Shown: one piece after another, positions 41,111 through 51,683 of the stretch | Layout: every line of letters begins with the position of its first letter | How positions within the stretch are numbered: the first letter of the stretch is position 1 | Assembly: GCA_001664005.1 (NCBI GenBank) | Contig: CP016093.1 | Coordinates: forward strand, 1,309,001-1,373,000 | Length of the DNA: 64,000 bases | Source of the DNA: Rhizobiales bacterium NRL2 | Lineage (GTDB): Bacteria; Pseudomonadota; Alphaproteobacteria; Minwuiales; Minwuiaceae | Reading direction: 5' to 3' | Position numbers and translations under genes: made by a program | Notes under the pieces: generated by a model | Told to the model about the DNA's origin: nothing | Database searches by the model: none | Seen by the model: only the letters and a program-made list of their open reading frames with translations

Positions 41111-42400
41111 TCAGACCGCCGTGCCGACCTCGAGCGCGGTGCCGTCGGCGAAGCGGCCGAAGCGGAAGGCGGCAAGGTCGAGGGAGGGCCTGCCGTCTGC
41201 GACGATCTCGCTGACCAGCCGTCCGACGATCGGGCCCATGCCGAAGCCGTGTCCGGAGAAACCGGTGGCGATGACGAGTCCCTGCGGCTTGTCCACCGCC
41301 TCGATTACCGGCAGCAGATCCGGCGTCATGTCGATATAGCCGGCCCAGCTCCGCTCGATGCGCGCCTCCTTCAGCGCCGGAATCGACTGCTTCAGCTCGG
41401 CCAGGGCCTCTTCCAGCACCTTCATGTTGGGCTTCGGATCGAGCACGCGATGGCGCACCAGTTCGTTGGCCAGCGCGGCCTCCGAGAAATGGCCCATGGC
41501 CGTGTCGAGCAGCAGCTTGCGGAAGCGGATGCGGAAGTCGCCGGCGTGCTGGCGGCTGAGTTTCAGGAACGACCGACCGTGCAGCAGGCTCTGCACCATC
41601 AGGTCGTGATCGGCGGAGCGGCGGGCGAAGTTGACGGTGCCGTCGCGGCGCTGGCGGATGCCGACGCCGGCCCAGATGGCGGACTTCGCGAACTCCGGCT
41701 GCGGGTCGGTGCGTCCGACCGAGCCGGTGACCCAGACCTGCGGCAGCTTCAGCCCCAGGTGGCCCAGCATCTTCGACGACCAGACGCCGGTGGCCAGCAC
41801 CACGGCGGGCGCGCGGATTTCGCCCCGTTCCGTCTCGACGCCGGCGACGCGCCCGCCCTCCCGGATCAGCCGGAAGACCGCGCAGTTTTCCATGAATGTC
41901 GCGCCGCGGCCCGCGGCGGCGCGCGCCAGAGCGGGCGTGACCTTCGCGGGTTCGGCATGGCCGTCGGAGGGGGTGTAGATGGCGCCGTGTTCGCCGAAAT
42001 TCGTGCCCGTGGCGATCCGGTCGATATCGGCGCGGTCGACCATGCGGCTGTCTAGGCCATGCGCCTTCGCGTGCTCGAGCCAGCGCCCGAACATCGCCCG
42101 CTCTTCCTCGTTGCGGAAGACCACCATGTTGCCGCCGGCGGTCCATTCCAGGTCGGCGTTCAGTTCCCGCTCCAGCCCGCGCCAGATGCGGTTGGCTTCC
42201 ATCATCAGCGGGATCTCGGCCGGGTCGCGGCCCTGCTGGCGGACGAAGCCCCAGTTGCGGCTGGACTGCTCGCCGGCGATGCGGCCCTTCTCGCAGACGA
42301 CGACGTTCAGCCCCCGCGAGGCCATGTAGAAGGCGCTGGCCGCGCCGGCGATGCCGGCCCCAATGACGACGGCGTCGGCGGCGGCGGGAACACCTATCAT
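41111..42400 (-). CDS. FAD-dependent oxidoreductase, DadA/glycine oxidase type
   Basis: 429 aa. The N-terminal Rossmann motif VVIGAGIAGAASAFYMASRG precedes a DAO-family body. The segment EQSSRNWGFVRQQGRD resembles FAD oxidases acting on D-amino acids or N-methyl amino acids, and the C-terminal FAD segment is VIATGFSGHGFGMGP. The substrate is not determined. The start at 42400 is chosen by homology. The spacer upstream carries a long hairpin repeat. Confidence 0.86.
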   Translation of the reverse strand: MIGVPAAADAVVIGAGIAGAASAFYMASRGLNVVVCEKGRIAGEQSSRNWGFVRQQGRDPAEIPLMMEANRIWRGLERELNADLEWTAGGNMVVFRNEEERAMFGRWLEHAKAHGLDSRMVDRADIDRIATGTNFGEHGAIYTPSDGHAEPAKVTPALARAAAGRGATFMENCAVFRLIREGGRVAGVETERGEIRAPAVVLATGVWSSKMLGHLGLKLPQVWVTGSVGRTDPQPEFAKSAIWAGVGIRQRRDGTVNFARRSADHDLMVQSLLHGRSFLKLSRQHAGDFRIRFRKLLLDTAMGHFSEAALANELVRHRVLDPKPNMKVLEEALAELKQSIPALKEARIERSWAGYIDMTPDLLPVIEAVDKPQGLVIATGFSGHGFGMGPIVGRLVSEIVADGRPSLDLAAFRFGRFADGTALEVGTAV

Positions 42401-42411
42401 GAAATCAATAT

Positions 42412-42522
42412 GCCTCCCCCCTTGTGGGGGAGGTGGTCGCGAAGCGATCGGAGGGGGGTAAGGCCGAAGGCCCGATTGTATTTCCACCCCCACCCTGGCC
42501 CTCCCCCATCAAGGGGGAGGCG
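42412..42522. repeat. Composite hairpin intergenic repeat, copy B2
   Basis: Several stems in a row: GCCTCCCCC/GGGGGAGG (42412-42433), TCGC-GAA-GCGA, GGCC-GAA-GGCC and CTCCCCC/GGGGGAG (42501-42519). It shares the C-rich hairpin of 32518-32558 and 52811-52840. It lies between typA and the DadA-like gene on the same strand and may separate their transcription. Confidence 0.7.
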
Positions 42523-42575
42523 AATGCAGGGACGCCGGCACGCCATCGAACTGCTTCTGGCCGGCAGGAGGAGGA

Positions 42576-44399
42576 TCACGACGCCGCGCGGCGCTCGGAC
42601 TTCTTGCGCTCGTGGCGGTCCAGGAAGCGCTTGCGCAGCCGGATGTGGCCGGGCGTGACCTCGACCAGCTCGTCGTCGTCGATATAGGCGATGGCCTGCT
42701 CCAGGCTCATCCGCCGCGGCGGCGTCAGGTCGACAGCGTCGTCCTTGCCGGCGGCGCGGATGTTGGTCAGCTTCTTGCCCTTGAGCGGGTTGACCTCCAG
42801 GTCGCCGGAGCGCGCGTTCTCGCCGATGATCATGCCGTCGTAGATGTCCTCGCCGGCGCCGACGAACATGACGCCGCGCTCTTCCAGGTTCCACAGGGCA
42901 TAGGCCACCGACCGGCCGGTCTCCAGGCTGATCAGAACGCCGTTGCGGCGTCCCTGGATCGGCCCCTTCCAGGGCGCGAAGCCGTGAAAGACGCGGTTCA
43001 TGATGCCGGTGCCGCGCGTGTCGGTCAGGAACTCGCCGTGATAGCCGATCAGCCCGCGCGAGGGCGCGACGAAGGTAATCCGGGTCCGGCCCTCGCCGGA
43101 GGGGCGCATGTCGACCAGCTCGCCCTTGCGGCCGGCCATCTTCTCCACGACGATGCCGGAGAACTCGTCGTCGACGTCGATGACGACGTCCTCCATCGGC
43201 TCGATGCGGTTGCCCTGCTCGTCCTCGCGGAACAGGACGCGGGGACGCGAGATCGAAAGCTCGAAGCCTTCCCGGCGCATGGTCTCGATCAGCACGCCCA
43301 GCTGCAGCTCGCCCCGGCCGGCGACCTCGTAGGCGTCCTTGTCGGCCGTCTCGGTGACGCGGATGGCGACGTTGCCTTCCGCCTCCTTCAGCAGGCGGTC
43401 GCGGATGACGCGGCTCTGCACCTTGCCGCCGTCGCGGCCGGCCAGCGGCGAATCGTTGATGCTGAAGGTGACCGCCAGGGTCGGCGGATCGACCGGCTGG
43501 GCCGGGATCGGGTCGGTGACCGTCGGGTCGCAGATGGTGTTGGAGACGCCGGCGGCGGTGACGCCGGCGATGGCGATGATGTCGCCTGCGCGCGCCTCGT
43601 CGATCGGCGTGCGCTCCAGTCCGTCGAAGCTGAGCAGCTTGGTCACCCGCAGCGTCTCGACCTTCTTCCCATCGCGGCTCAGCGCCTGGACGGTCTGGTT
43701 GGGGCGGATCGTCCCGTCATAGACCTTGCCGGTCAGCGTGCGGCCCAGGAAGGGGTCGGCGTCGAGCAGGCTGGCCAGCATGCGGAACGGCTTGGCCGGA
43801 TCGCCGCCGGGTGCGGGCACGTGGCGCATGATCAGCTCGAACAGCGGCTTCAGGTCGCCGCCGCGGTCGTCGGGGGTCTCGGCGGCCCAGCCGTCGCGGC
43901 CCACGGCATAGAGGACCGGGAAATCGAGCTGTTCGTCATTGGCGTCGAGGGCGGCGAACAGGTCGAAGACCTCCTCGTGAACCGCCTCGGGACGGGCGTC
44001 GCCGCGGTCGACCTTGTTGACCACGACGATGGGCTTCAGACCCAGGCCGAGCGCCTTGGAGGTGACGAACTTGGTCTGCGGCATCGGCCCCTCGGCCGCG
44101 TCGACCAGCAGGATGACGCCGTCGACCATCGACAGGATGCGCTCCACCTCGCCGCCGAAATCGGCGTGGCCGGGCGTGTCAACGATGTTGATGCGGGTCT
44201 CGCCGTACATCACCGAGGTGCATTTGGCGAGAATGGTGATGCCGCGCTCCTTCTCCAGGTCGCTGGAGTCCATGGCGCGCTCCGCGATCTGCTGATGCGC
44301 CTTGACGGTGCCGGACTGCCGGAAGAGTGCATCCACAAGGGTGGTCTTGCCATGATCGACATGGGCGATGATGGCGATGTTGCGGCGATCTGTGCTCAT
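42576..44399 (-). CDS. typA: Translational GTPase TypA/BipA
   Basis: Ribosome-binding GTPase involved in 50S assembly at low temperature and stress; 607 aa, normal length. G motifs: [35 protein letters not shown]. Domain II and III segments ([26 protein letters not shown]) and the TypA-specific C-terminal domain are present. The end is basic ([12 protein letters not shown]). Confidence 0.97.
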   Translation of the reverse strand: MSTDRRNIAIIAHVDHGKTTLVDALFRQSGTVKAHQQIAERAMDSSDLEKERGITILAKCTSVMYGETRINIVDTPGHADFGGEVERILSMVDGVILLVDAAEGPMPQTKFVTSKALGLGLKPIVVVNKVDRGDARPEAVHEEVFDLFAALDANDEQLDFPVLYAVGRDGWAAETPDDRGGDLKPLFELIMRHVPAPGGDPAKPFRMLASLLDADPFLGRTLTGKVYDGTIRPNQTVQALSRDGKKVETLRVTKLLSFDGLERTPIDEARAGDIIAIAGVTAAGVSNTICDPTVTDPIPAQPVDPPTLAVTFSINDSPLAGRDGGKVQSRVIRDRLLKEAEGNVAIRVTETADKDAYEVAGRGELQLGVLIETMRREGFELSISRPRVLFREDEQGNRIEPMEDVVIDVDDEFSGIVVEKMAGRKGELVDMRPSGEGRTRITFVAPSRGLIGYHGEFLTDTRGTGIMNRVFHGFAPWKGPIQGRRNGVLISLETGRSVAYALWNLEERGVMFVGAGEDIYDGMIIGENARSGDLEVNPLKGKKLTNIRAAGKDDAVDLTPPRRMSLEQAIAYIDDDELVEVTPGHIRLRKRFLDRHERKKSERRAAS

Positions 44400-44461
44400 G
44401 GGCGGCTATGTAGCCCCGGGCGGAGCTTGCTGCAACGCACAAAAACGAGGAGCACGCTGGA

Positions 44462-45229
44462 TCAGCCGCCGCGTCTGCTCATGGCCTCGAGCTGTTCGGC
44501 GGCCTTGATCCGGGTTTCGGGACCGATCCAGGGCTGGGCCAGCGGCTCCGCGCCTTCCAGCGCGGCGGCCATTCGCACCAGCGCCGGCGCCCGGAACTGG
44601 CGTTTCACGGCGGCGTAGGTCTCCCGCGGGGATCCGGCGAGATGCGCCGCCATCTCCAGCGACCGGGACAGCACTTCGGACGCCGGGCGCAGTTCGTCGA
44701 CCATGCCGCGCGCCAGCGCCTCGCCGGGTCCGAACAGATCGCCGGTCAGCACGGCCTTGCGCCATTCCTCGGGGCGCAGTTCCGCCTTGAGGATTTCGAT
44801 CGCCGTCACCGGATAGGGGATGCCGACACGGATCTCGGTGACGCCGAGTAGCGCCTTCTCATCGACCGCGACCCGGTAGTCGGCCGCCAGCGCGAGAACC
44901 AGGCCGCCGGCGATGGCGTGGCCGTTGACGGCCGCGACCAGGGGAACGGGGAGCCGGTAGGCGGCGTGGAACAGCCGGTTGAGGACGCGCAGCATCGTTC
45001 GCTGCTCCCCGGCATCGTAGTGCGGCACCGTCTTCAGGTCGGCCCCGGCCGAAAAGCAGTCGCCCCGACCGGTCAGCACCGCGGCCCGTGCGCGTCCATC
45101 GGCGGCGAGGGCATCCAGCTCACGGGTCACGGTTTCGCAGTAGTCGATGTCGAGCGCGTTCACCGGCGCCCTTTGCAGTCTGAGGAGCGCGATATCGCCT
45201 TCCCAGTCCACCGCCATGTCTTCGGACAT
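44462..45229 (-). CDS. Enoyl-CoA hydratase/isomerase family protein
   Basis: Crotonase-fold protein of 255 aa. It has the oxyanion-hole segments FSAGADLK and NGHAIAGGLVLALAADYRVA. The usual catalytic glutamates of enoyl-CoA hydratase are not both evident (segments LLGVTEIRVGIPYP and ARGMVDELRPAS), so the exact reaction is open: hydratase, isomerase or another crotonase. The start at 45229 has GGGAGGG upstream. It lies between typA and regA on the same strand. Confidence 0.87.
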   Translation of the reverse strand: MSEDMAVDWEGDIALLRLQRAPVNALDIDYCETVTRELDALAADGRARAAVLTGRGDCFSAGADLKTVPHYDAGEQRTMLRVLNRLFHAAYRLPVPLVAAVNGHAIAGGLVLALAADYRVAVDEKALLGVTEIRVGIPYPVTAIEILKAELRPEEWRKAVLTGDLFGPGEALARGMVDELRPASEVLSRSLEMAAHLAGSPRETYAAVKRQFRAPALVRMAAALEGAEPLAQPWIGPETRIKAAEQLEAMSRRGG

Positions 45230-45316
45230 GCGACCCTCCCCTTGTGCGATCATGATCTGCCGACCGCCTGCTGCGTCGCAACAGGTCCGGTCATTCCGGA
45301 GCGCCCGGCTTGCTGT

Positions 45317-45910
45317 CTACTTGGGCGAGCGTTTCGCCAGAATGCGCTGCAGCGTGCGGCGGTGCATGTTGAGCCGGCGCGCGGTCTCGGAGACGTTGCG
45401 GCCGCAAAGCTCGTAGACCCGCTGGATATGCTCCCAGCGGACGCGGTCCGCCGACATGGGATTCTCCGGCGGCGCCGGGCGTTCCCCGTCGACCACCAGC
45501 AGCGCCTTGGAGACGTCGTCGGCGTCGGCCGGCTTGGCCAGATAGTCGATCGCGCCGGCCTTCACCGCGGCCACCGCCGTGGCGATGTTGCCGTAGCCGG
45601 TCAGCATGACCACCCGCGCCTCGGGCCGGACGTCGTGAAGGACGGTGACGATATCGAGGCCGTTGCCGTCCTCGAGACGCAGATCGACCACGGCGAAGGC
45701 GGGGTGGATCTCTCGCACCAGCGCCATGCCTTCCTCGACCGACTCGGCCACTTCCACGTCGAAGCCCCGTTTCTCCATGGCGCGCGCCAGGCGCTGGCGG
45801 AAGGGGCGGTCGTCGTCGATGATCAGCAGCGAGCGGTCGTCCAGGGTCTCCAGATCGATCTGCTGCTGGCCGTCATCGGCGGCGTCGTTGTTGTTTTCGT
45901 TCATGCTCAC
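45317..45910 (-). CDS. regA: Response regulator RegA/PrrA/ActR type
   Basis: Redox response regulator, 197 aa from GTG at 45910 (an ATG two codons later is equally possible). The receiver domain has the acidic pair DDD near residue 33, phospho-acceptor Asp76 in VVDLRLEDG and Lys126 in YLAKP. A linker with prolines follows, then a Fis-type HTH (CGRNVSETARRLNMHRRTLQ). In relatives it controls respiration, nitrogen and carbon fixation genes. It lies 33 bases after the cognate kinase gene. Confidence 0.93.
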   Translation of the reverse strand: MSMNENNNDAADDGQQQIDLETLDDRSLLIIDDDRPFRQRLARAMEKRGFDVEVAESVEEGMALVREIHPAFAVVDLRLEDGNGLDIVTVLHDVRPEARVVMLTGYGNIATAVAAVKAGAIDYLAKPADADDVSKALLVVDGERPAPPENPMSADRVRWEHIQRVYELCGRNVSETARRLNMHRRTLQRILAKRSPK

Positions 45911-45943
45911 GTTCCGGAAGCTCCGACTCGATACTCTTGTCCG

Positions 45944-47284
45944 TCACTGTTGCCCTACAGGTAAATGACCCGCAAGGTTCGGGTCAATAATGCCACGCCC
46001 CCAGCGGATGGCAACGCGGGCGCCGGTGACGATGCCGTTTTCGACGCGGTTGGCATAGGTCACGCGCGCCCCGGAATGCTCCAGCAGCGTCGTGGCGATG
46101 AAGACGCCGAGGCCCATGCCGCCCTTGTCGGGCCGTGACGTCTTGTAGGGCTCGCCCAGGTTGCGCAGCACCTCGGGCGGGATGCCGGGGCCGTCGTCCT
46201 CGATGACGATGACGATCTCCGGTTCGTCCCAGTAGATGCGGATCCAGACATGGGCGCGGGCGAAGTCGACCGCGTTCTCGGTGATGTTGGCCAGCCCGTG
46301 CAGCACCTCGGGGCTGCGGTAGACATTGGGCGGCCGGCCGGTCTGCGGCTCGATCGAGATCGCGACGCCGAGACTGGCGTAGTGTTCGGCGGCGGCCTCG
46401 ACCAGGCCGACGATCGTGGTTTCGCGGAAGGCCCGGTCACCCTCGCCGGGCCGGCGGGAGAGTTCGGCCAGGATATCGCGGCAGCGTTCGGCCTGGCTGA
46501 CCAGAAGGTCGAGATCCTCGCGGTGCTCCCAGTCCCCGGGCAGTTCGCGCCCCAGCTCCTTGGCGACCAGGTGGATGGTGCCGAGCGGCGTGCCGAGTTC
46601 GTGCGCCGCCGCCGCGGCCAGTCCGCCGACCGCCGAAAGCTGCTGTTCGCGCGACAGCGCCGACTGGGTCGCGGCCAGCGCGTCGGACATGCGCTTGGTC
46701 TCGAAGGAAATCCGCCCCGCATAGGCGGACATGAAGACGATGCCCAGCGCCAGACCCGCCCAGATGCCGCCGATGTAGAGGTCGGGCAGCACCAGCGGCT
46801 CCGGCGACCAGGGCAGCGGCAGGTACCACATGGCCAGCAGGCTGATGAACAGCAGCGCCAGCCCGCCGAGGACGATGGTGCTCCAGAACGACAGGATGGT
46901 GGCCGAGATCGTCACCGGCACCAGGATCAGGATGGCGAAGGGGTTGGTCAGGCCGCCCGTCATGTACAGCAGGGCGCCGAGCTGCAGCAGGTCGTAGGCC
47001 AGGAACAGCGAGGCGCCCCGGTCCGAGAGCCGCGCCGTGTTCGGGTACTGCAGCGCCAGGATGATGTTCAGCCCCGCCGAGGCCGCCACAGTGACCATGC
47101 AGGGGACGATCGGCAGCTCGAAGCCGATGCCATAGCGCACGAAAAGCAGCGAGAAGCTCTGGCCGATCACCGCCATCCAGCGGATCAGGATCAGCGTCTG
47201 CAGCCGCACCCGCCCGGAGCCGCTGCTGCCCGGTCCGGTCCCGACGACGAAGAGATCCTCCGAATGGAAGGTGCGATCGTTCAT
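45944..47284 (-). CDS. regB: Redox sensor histidine kinase RegB/PrrB type
   Basis: 446 aa, six membrane segments in residues 30-190. The ubiquinone-sensing motif GGLTNPF is at 110-116. The H box is AAAAHELGTPLGT with His228. The redox-box cysteine is Cys268 in AERCRDIL. The ATPase domain has N (NITENAVDFA) and G boxes (DDGPGIP, GGMGLGVFIA). All hallmarks of RegB are intact. The start ATG at 47284 was chosen because the upstream in-frame extension shows no homology. It is divergent from the LytTR membrane gene. Confidence 0.93.
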   Translation of the reverse strand: MNDRTFHSEDLFVVGTGPGSSGSGRVRLQTLILIRWMAVIGQSFSLLFVRYGIGFELPIVPCMVTVAASAGLNIILALQYPNTARLSDRGASLFLAYDLLQLGALLYMTGGLTNPFAILILVPVTISATILSFWSTIVLGGLALLFISLLAMWYLPLPWSPEPLVLPDLYIGGIWAGLALGIVFMSAYAGRISFETKRMSDALAATQSALSREQQLSAVGGLAAAAAHELGTPLGTIHLVAKELGRELPGDWEHREDLDLLVSQAERCRDILAELSRRPGEGDRAFRETTIVGLVEAAAEHYASLGVAISIEPQTGRPPNVYRSPEVLHGLANITENAVDFARAHVWIRIYWDEPEIVIVIEDDGPGIPPEVLRNLGEPYKTSRPDKGGMGLGVFIATTLLEHSGARVTYANRVENGIVTGARVAIRWGRGIIDPNLAGHLPVGQQ

Positions 47285-47402
47285 GACTCTCCAATACCGC
47301 CGAACCGCCGTCGAGGGAAACAGGACTCGAAAGTCCGGACAGGGCCCAACCCTCGGTTGGATTGGGGCGGCGCTGGCGCTAGATAGGGCGCGTGAGAACA
47401 CG

Positions 47403-48236
47403 ATGCGGATACGGGGCGGACCCATGGCCTCCGACGGCGTGAGCGGCGAGCGATCCCCGGAGCGGGCCGGTGCGCTGGCCCGCCTGCGTGCGCCCGCCAT
47501 GGAGACGGGCATGGTTCTGGCCGTCTTCGGACTGGCGGTGTTGATCGGCCCTTTCGGCACGTTTGGCCTGACGGTGGCGGAGCGGGCCCAGTACTGGGGC
47601 ACCATCATCGTGGTGAACTGGGCGCAGCTCCGCTTTCTCCAGATACTGCTCTTCCGGCTCGCGGGCCACGACCGGTTCTGGCTCGCCACACTGGGCAGCA
47701 CGCTGACGGCGTCCTTCCCCGCGACGCTGGAGGTGCTGTGGCTGGAGCGGACCTTCCGTCCGGAGATTGCGGCGGACCTGACCTATCTGGAGCTCTATCC
47801 CCAGGTTCTGGCCCTGACGCTGGCGATCATGGCGCCGGTTTCCTGGTTCTTCTTCAGCCGCGCGATGGCCGCCGAGCTGGACGAGATCGAGGCCAATGCG
47901 CCGCGGATGCCGTCCGCCGCCGAGAGCGCGTTCCACCGGCGCATCCCGCTGGCGCTGGGGCGCGAACTGCATGCCCTGCAGGCCGAGGATCACTATGTCC
48001 GGGTCTACACGTCGAAGGGCGACGATCTTGTTCTGCACCGTTTCAGCGACGCGGTCGAGGAACTGGCCGGACATGACGGGCTGAGGGTGCATCGTTCCTG
48101 GTGGGTCGCCCGCGAGGGCGTCGCCGGCGTCGAGCGGCGCGACCGCAAGGTCTGGCTGAAGCTGAAGAACGGCCAGGAGGCGCCGGTCAGCCGCACCTAT
48201 CTGGGCGACGTGCGTGAAGCGGGGTGGCTGTCATGA
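47403..48236 (+). CDS. Membrane-anchored LytTR DNA-binding protein
   Basis: 277 aa. Residues 30-160 contain about four hydrophobic segments ([46 protein letters not shown]). The C-terminal LytTR domain (about 180-277) reads [20 protein letters not shown] and [16 protein letters not shown]. It is probably a DNA-binding regulator held in the inner membrane. An alternative start is ATG at 47424, preceded by GGGGCGG. Its stop overlaps the next gene (ATGA), forming a three-gene unit with the YcgN and DHDPS genes. Divergent from regB. Confidence 0.86.
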   Translation: MRIRGGPMASDGVSGERSPERAGALARLRAPAMETGMVLAVFGLAVLIGPFGTFGLTVAERAQYWGTIIVVNWAQLRFLQILLFRLAGHDRFWLATLGSTLTASFPATLEVLWLERTFRPEIAADLTYLELYPQVLALTLAIMAPVSWFFFSRAMAAELDEIEANAPRMPSAAESAFHRRIPLALGRELHALQAEDHYVRVYTSKGDDLVLHRFSDAVEELAGHDGLRVHRSWWVAREGVAGVERRDRKVWLKLKNGQEAPVSRTYLGDVREAGWLS

Positions 48237-48697
48237 GGTCGATCGCCGCCCGCCGCCTGCGGCAGAGCCGCTTCTGGGAAAAGAAGAGCCTGGCCGAGAT
48301 GACCGACGCCGAGTGGGAAGCGCTGTGCGACGGCTGCGGCAAGTGCTGCCTCTACAAGCTGCAGGACATCGACACCGACGAGATCGTCTTCACCAATGTC
48401 GCCTGCCGCCTGCTGGACTGCCGCACCTGCCGCTGCGGCGATTACGCCAACCGGTTCGCCCGCGTCGACGACTGCGTCCAGCTCAGCCGGGAGAATGTCG
48501 GCGATCTCGCCTGGCTGCCGTCGAGCTGCGCCTATCGCCGGCTGGACGAAGGCCGGGGCCTGGCGGACTGGCATCCGCTGGTGACAGGGGACCCCGAAAG
48601 CGTTCATCGTGCCGGCATATCCGTGCGTGGCCGCGTCGTCCCCGAGGACGAGGCCGATCCCGATCTCGAAAACCATGCCCTGGAAGGGGAGCCATGA
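48233..48697 (+). CDS. YcgN-like cysteine cluster protein (UPF0260)
   Basis: 154 aa. It has the conserved [31 protein letters not shown] and [10 protein letters not shown] segments that define the UPF0260/YcgN family, probably a metal or Fe-S binding site. The function is unknown. It overlaps both neighbours by 4 bases (ATGA at each end), so all three genes of the unit are probably translationally coupled. Confidence 0.92.
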   Translation: MRSIAARRLRQSRFWEKKSLAEMTDAEWEALCDGCGKCCLYKLQDIDTDEIVFTNVACRLLDCRTCRCGDYANRFARVDDCVQLSRENVGDLAWLPSSCAYRRLDEGRGLADWHPLVTGDPESVHRAGISVRGRVVPEDEADPDLENHALEGEP

Positions 48698-49623
48698 CTG
48701 ACGCGCGCCAGGGGGTCTGGGCGGCCTCGATCACGCCCTTCAACGCCGACATGTCCATCGACCGCGGCGCGCTCTGCGCCCATGTGGACTGGCTGCTGGA
48801 GAATGGCTGCGACGGTGTCGCGCTGCTGGGGACGACGGGCGAGGCGAACTCGCTGGGCGTCAACGAGCGTCTGTCGCTGATCGAGGAAATGGAGGGCCGC
48901 TGGCCGGCGGACCGCATCATGATCGGCGTCGGCACCACGGCGATACCCGACACGGTGGCGCTGATCCACGCCGCGGTGGACCACGAATTCCCCAACGTGC
49001 TGATGCTGCCGCCCTTCTACTACAAGGGCGTGGCCGACGACGGCCTCTACCAGACGGTGGCCGAGGTGATGCGGCGGATGGGCACCTCCCGGCCGCGCAT
49101 CCACCTCTACGACTTTCCCGCCATGGTCGGATTTCCCTTCTCGACCGGGCTGATCGCGCGGCTGAACGACGCCTTCACCCACACCGTCGTCGGCATGAAG
49201 GACTCCTCGGGCGACTTCGCCAAGATGAAGGACGTGCTGACCCGGGTGCCGGGCTTCGCGGTCTATGCGGGGACGGAGGCGCTGCTGCTGGACATCCTGA
49301 AGGAAGGCGGCGCGGGTTGCATCTCGGCGACCTGCAACGTCACCGCGCCGGGCGCGGCGGCGGTCTGGCGGGCCTGGCAGGCCGGCGACATTGCGGCAGC
49401 CGAGGCCGCGCAGGCGACGCTGACGGCCCAGCGCGCGGCGCTGCAGAAATGGCCCATGGTGCCGGCGGTCAAGGCGGTGCTGCGCCGGGCCTTCCCCGAC
49501 CGGGTCGGCCGCGTCATCCGCCCGCCGCTTCTCAGCCTGTCGGACCTGGACCGCGAGCGGCTGTTCCAGGCCCTGGACGAGATCGGCTTCGAGATCGCGG
49601 GAGCGGCCGCCAGGACTGCATAG
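48694..49623 (+). CDS. Dihydrodipicolinate synthase family protein
   Basis: Class I aldolase-fold lyase, 309 aa. The Schiff-base lysine is Lys169 ([10 protein letters not shown]), the family tyrosine is Tyr139 (HLYDFP), and [11 protein letters not shown] is the carboxylate-binding loop. These fit DapA-like pyruvate aldolases. It need not be the lysine-pathway enzyme: the context (LytTR regulator, YcgN protein) has no other lysine gene, and family members also include N-acetylneuraminate and keto-deoxy sugar acid lyases. Confidence 0.87.
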   Translation: MTDARQGVWAASITPFNADMSIDRGALCAHVDWLLENGCDGVALLGTTGEANSLGVNERLSLIEEMEGRWPADRIMIGVGTTAIPDTVALIHAAVDHEFPNVLMLPPFYYKGVADDGLYQTVAEVMRRMGTSRPRIHLYDFPAMVGFPFSTGLIARLNDAFTHTVVGMKDSSGDFAKMKDVLTRVPGFAVYAGTEALLLDILKEGGAGCISATCNVTAPGAAAVWRAWQAGDIAAAEAAQATLTAQRAALQKWPMVPAVKAVLRRAFPDRVGRVIRPPLLSLSDLDRERLFQALDEIGFEIAGAAARTA

Positions 49624-49700
49624 TGCTGGCATATCTCGTATTTCGACATGTCGCCCACACCTGATATGGTGGCTTGGGTTTCAGCCAACAGCGTGATTCG

Positions 49701-51674
49701 ATGAACGACATGAGCGATCTCTTCGCCGCGGGCAAGAACGACGGCGGCGACAGCTATTCCGCCAAGGACATCAAGGTTCTGGAAGGGCTCGAGCCCGTCC
49801 GGCAGCGCCCCGGCATGTATATCGGCGGCACCGACGAGCGGGCGCTGCACCATCTGGTGGCGGAGGTGCTCGACAACGCCATGGACGAGGCCGTGGCCGG
49901 TCACGCCAGCCGCATCGAGGTAGGGTTGGACGCCGACGGGGCGGTCACGGTCGACGACAACGGGCGCGGCATTCCGGTCGATCCGCATCCGCGCTTCACC
50001 GACAAGTCGGCGCTGGAGGTGATCCTCACCACCCTGCATTCGGGCGGCAAGTTCGAACAGGGCGCCTACGCCACGGCGGGCGGCCTGCACGGCGTCGGCG
50101 TGTCCGTCGTCAACGCGCTTTCCGACGAAGTGAACGTGGAGGTCGCGCGGGAGCGGCGGTTGTGGCGGCAGTCCTTCCGGCGGGGCAAGCCCATGGGGCC
50201 GCTGGAGGACCTGGGTCCGGTGCAGAACCGGCGCGGCACGCGCGTCCGTTTCCATCCCGATCCGGAAATCTTCGGCGCCGGCCTGTCGTTCAGGCCGGCC
50301 CGCATCTACCGCCTGGCCCGCTCCAAGGCCTATCTCTATCCGGGCGTCGAGATCCGCTGGCGCTGCGCGCCGGAACTGATTCAGGACGACACGCCGCCCG
50401 AAGCGGTGCTGCGGTTTCCCGGCGGGCTCGCCGACTACCTGACCGAGAACCTGGGCGAGCAGCCCGTGGTGGCGCCTGCGGCCTTCGCCGGTCAGGTGGA
50501 GCTGCCCGACGGCCAGGGCCGGGTCGAATGGGCCCTGCAATGGCTGGAATACGGCGACGGCTGGACCACCAGCTACTGCAACACTATTCCCACGCCGCAG
50601 GGCGGCAGCCACGAGAACGGCTTCCGCTCGGCGATCAGCCGCGGGCTGAAGGCCCATGGCGAGCTGACGGGCAACAAGCGCGCGGCGCAGATCACCGCCG
50701 ACGACGCGCTGGGCGGCGCGGCGGGGCTGCTCTCGGTCTTCATCCGTGATCCGCAGTTCCAGGGCCAGACCAAGGAGAAGCTGGCGAGCCCCGAGGCCCA
50801 GCGCCTGGTCGAGAACGTGGTCAAGGATCATTTCGATCACTGGCTGTCGGGCAGCCCGAAGATCGCCGAACGGCTGCTGGAAAAGGCGATCGACCGCGCC
50901 GAGGACCGCCTGCGCCGCCGCAAGGAGAAGGAAGTCAGCCGCAAGACCGCGACGCGCAAGCTGCGCCTGCCCGGCAAGCTGGCCGATTGCACCTCCAACC
51001 AGCGCGACGACACCGAGCTGTTCATCGTCGAGGGCGATTCGGCCGGCGGCTCGGCCAAGTCCGCGCGCAAGCGCGAGACCCAGGCGATCCTGCCGCTGCG
51101 CGGCAAGATCCTGAACGTGATGAGCGCCGGCGCGGAAAAGCTGGCCCAGAACCAGGAACTCGCGGACCTGTCCCTCGCGCTCGGCTGCGGCATGGGCGCG
51201 CGCTTCAACCCCGAGGATCTGCGCTACGGCAAGGTCATCATCATGACCGACGCCGATGTCGACGGCGCGCATATCGCCGCGCTGCTGATCACCTTCTTCT
51301 TCCGCGAGATGCCGGGGCTGGTCGACCAGGGCCGGCTCTACCTCGCCTGTCCGCCGCTCTACCGCATGAGCCAGGGCGGCAAGACGCATTACGCCATCGA
51401 CGACCGCCACCGCGAGGCGCTGCTGAAGACGGAGTTCAAGGGCAAGGCGAAGGTCGAGGTCAGCCGCTTCAAGGGCCTGGGCGAGATGCCGCCGGCCCAG
51501 CTCCGCGAGACCACCATGGACCCGAAGAAGCGCCGGCTGCTGCGCGTCGACCTGCCGGCCGAGGACCGCGCCGACGCCGCCGGCCTGATCGAGCGCCTGA
51601 TGGGCCGCAAACCGGAAAAGCGCCTGGAGTTCATCCAGGACAACGCCCGCTTCGTCGACGACGTGGACGTGTAG
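49701..51674 (+). CDS. parE: DNA topoisomerase IV subunit B
   Basis: Decatenates chromosomes with ParC; 657 aa, ParE rather than GyrB in length. The GHKL ATPase has LDNAMDEA, DNGRGIPVD and TAGGLHGVGVSVVNALS. The TOPRIM has FIVEGDSAGGSAK and MTDADVDGAHI. The start at 49701 (MNDMSDLF) is followed by an in-frame ATG three codons later. Confidence 0.96.
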   Translation: MNDMSDLFAAGKNDGGDSYSAKDIKVLEGLEPVRQRPGMYIGGTDERALHHLVAEVLDNAMDEAVAGHASRIEVGLDADGAVTVDDNGRGIPVDPHPRFTDKSALEVILTTLHSGGKFEQGAYATAGGLHGVGVSVVNALSDEVNVEVARERRLWRQSFRRGKPMGPLEDLGPVQNRRGTRVRFHPDPEIFGAGLSFRPARIYRLARSKAYLYPGVEIRWRCAPELIQDDTPPEAVLRFPGGLADYLTENLGEQPVVAPAAFAGQVELPDGQGRVEWALQWLEYGDGWTTSYCNTIPTPQGGSHENGFRSAISRGLKAHGELTGNKRAAQITADDALGGAAGLLSVFIRDPQFQGQTKEKLASPEAQRLVENVVKDHFDHWLSGSPKIAERLLEKAIDRAEDRLRRRKEKEVSRKTATRKLRLPGKLADCTSNQRDDTELFIVEGDSAGGSAKSARKRETQAILPLRGKILNVMSAGAEKLAQNQELADLSLALGCGMGARFNPEDLRYGKVIIMTDADVDGAHIAALLITFFFREMPGLVDQGRLYLACPPLYRMSQGGKTHYAIDDRHREALLKTEFKGKAKVEVSRFKGLGEMPPAQLRETTMDPKKRRLLRVDLPAEDRADAAGLIERLMGRKPEKRLEFIQDNARFVDDVDV

Positions 51675-51683
51675 ACACCTCGG

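Noticed and set aside
48694-49623. Calling the DHDPS-family gene dapA
   Set aside because: Family membership is clear, but context shows no lysine pathway gene and the family includes several other lyases.
49263-51410. 715-codon open frame antisense to parE
   Set aside because: Same reason: low stop-codon frequency opposite a GC-rich conserved gene, no domain seen.
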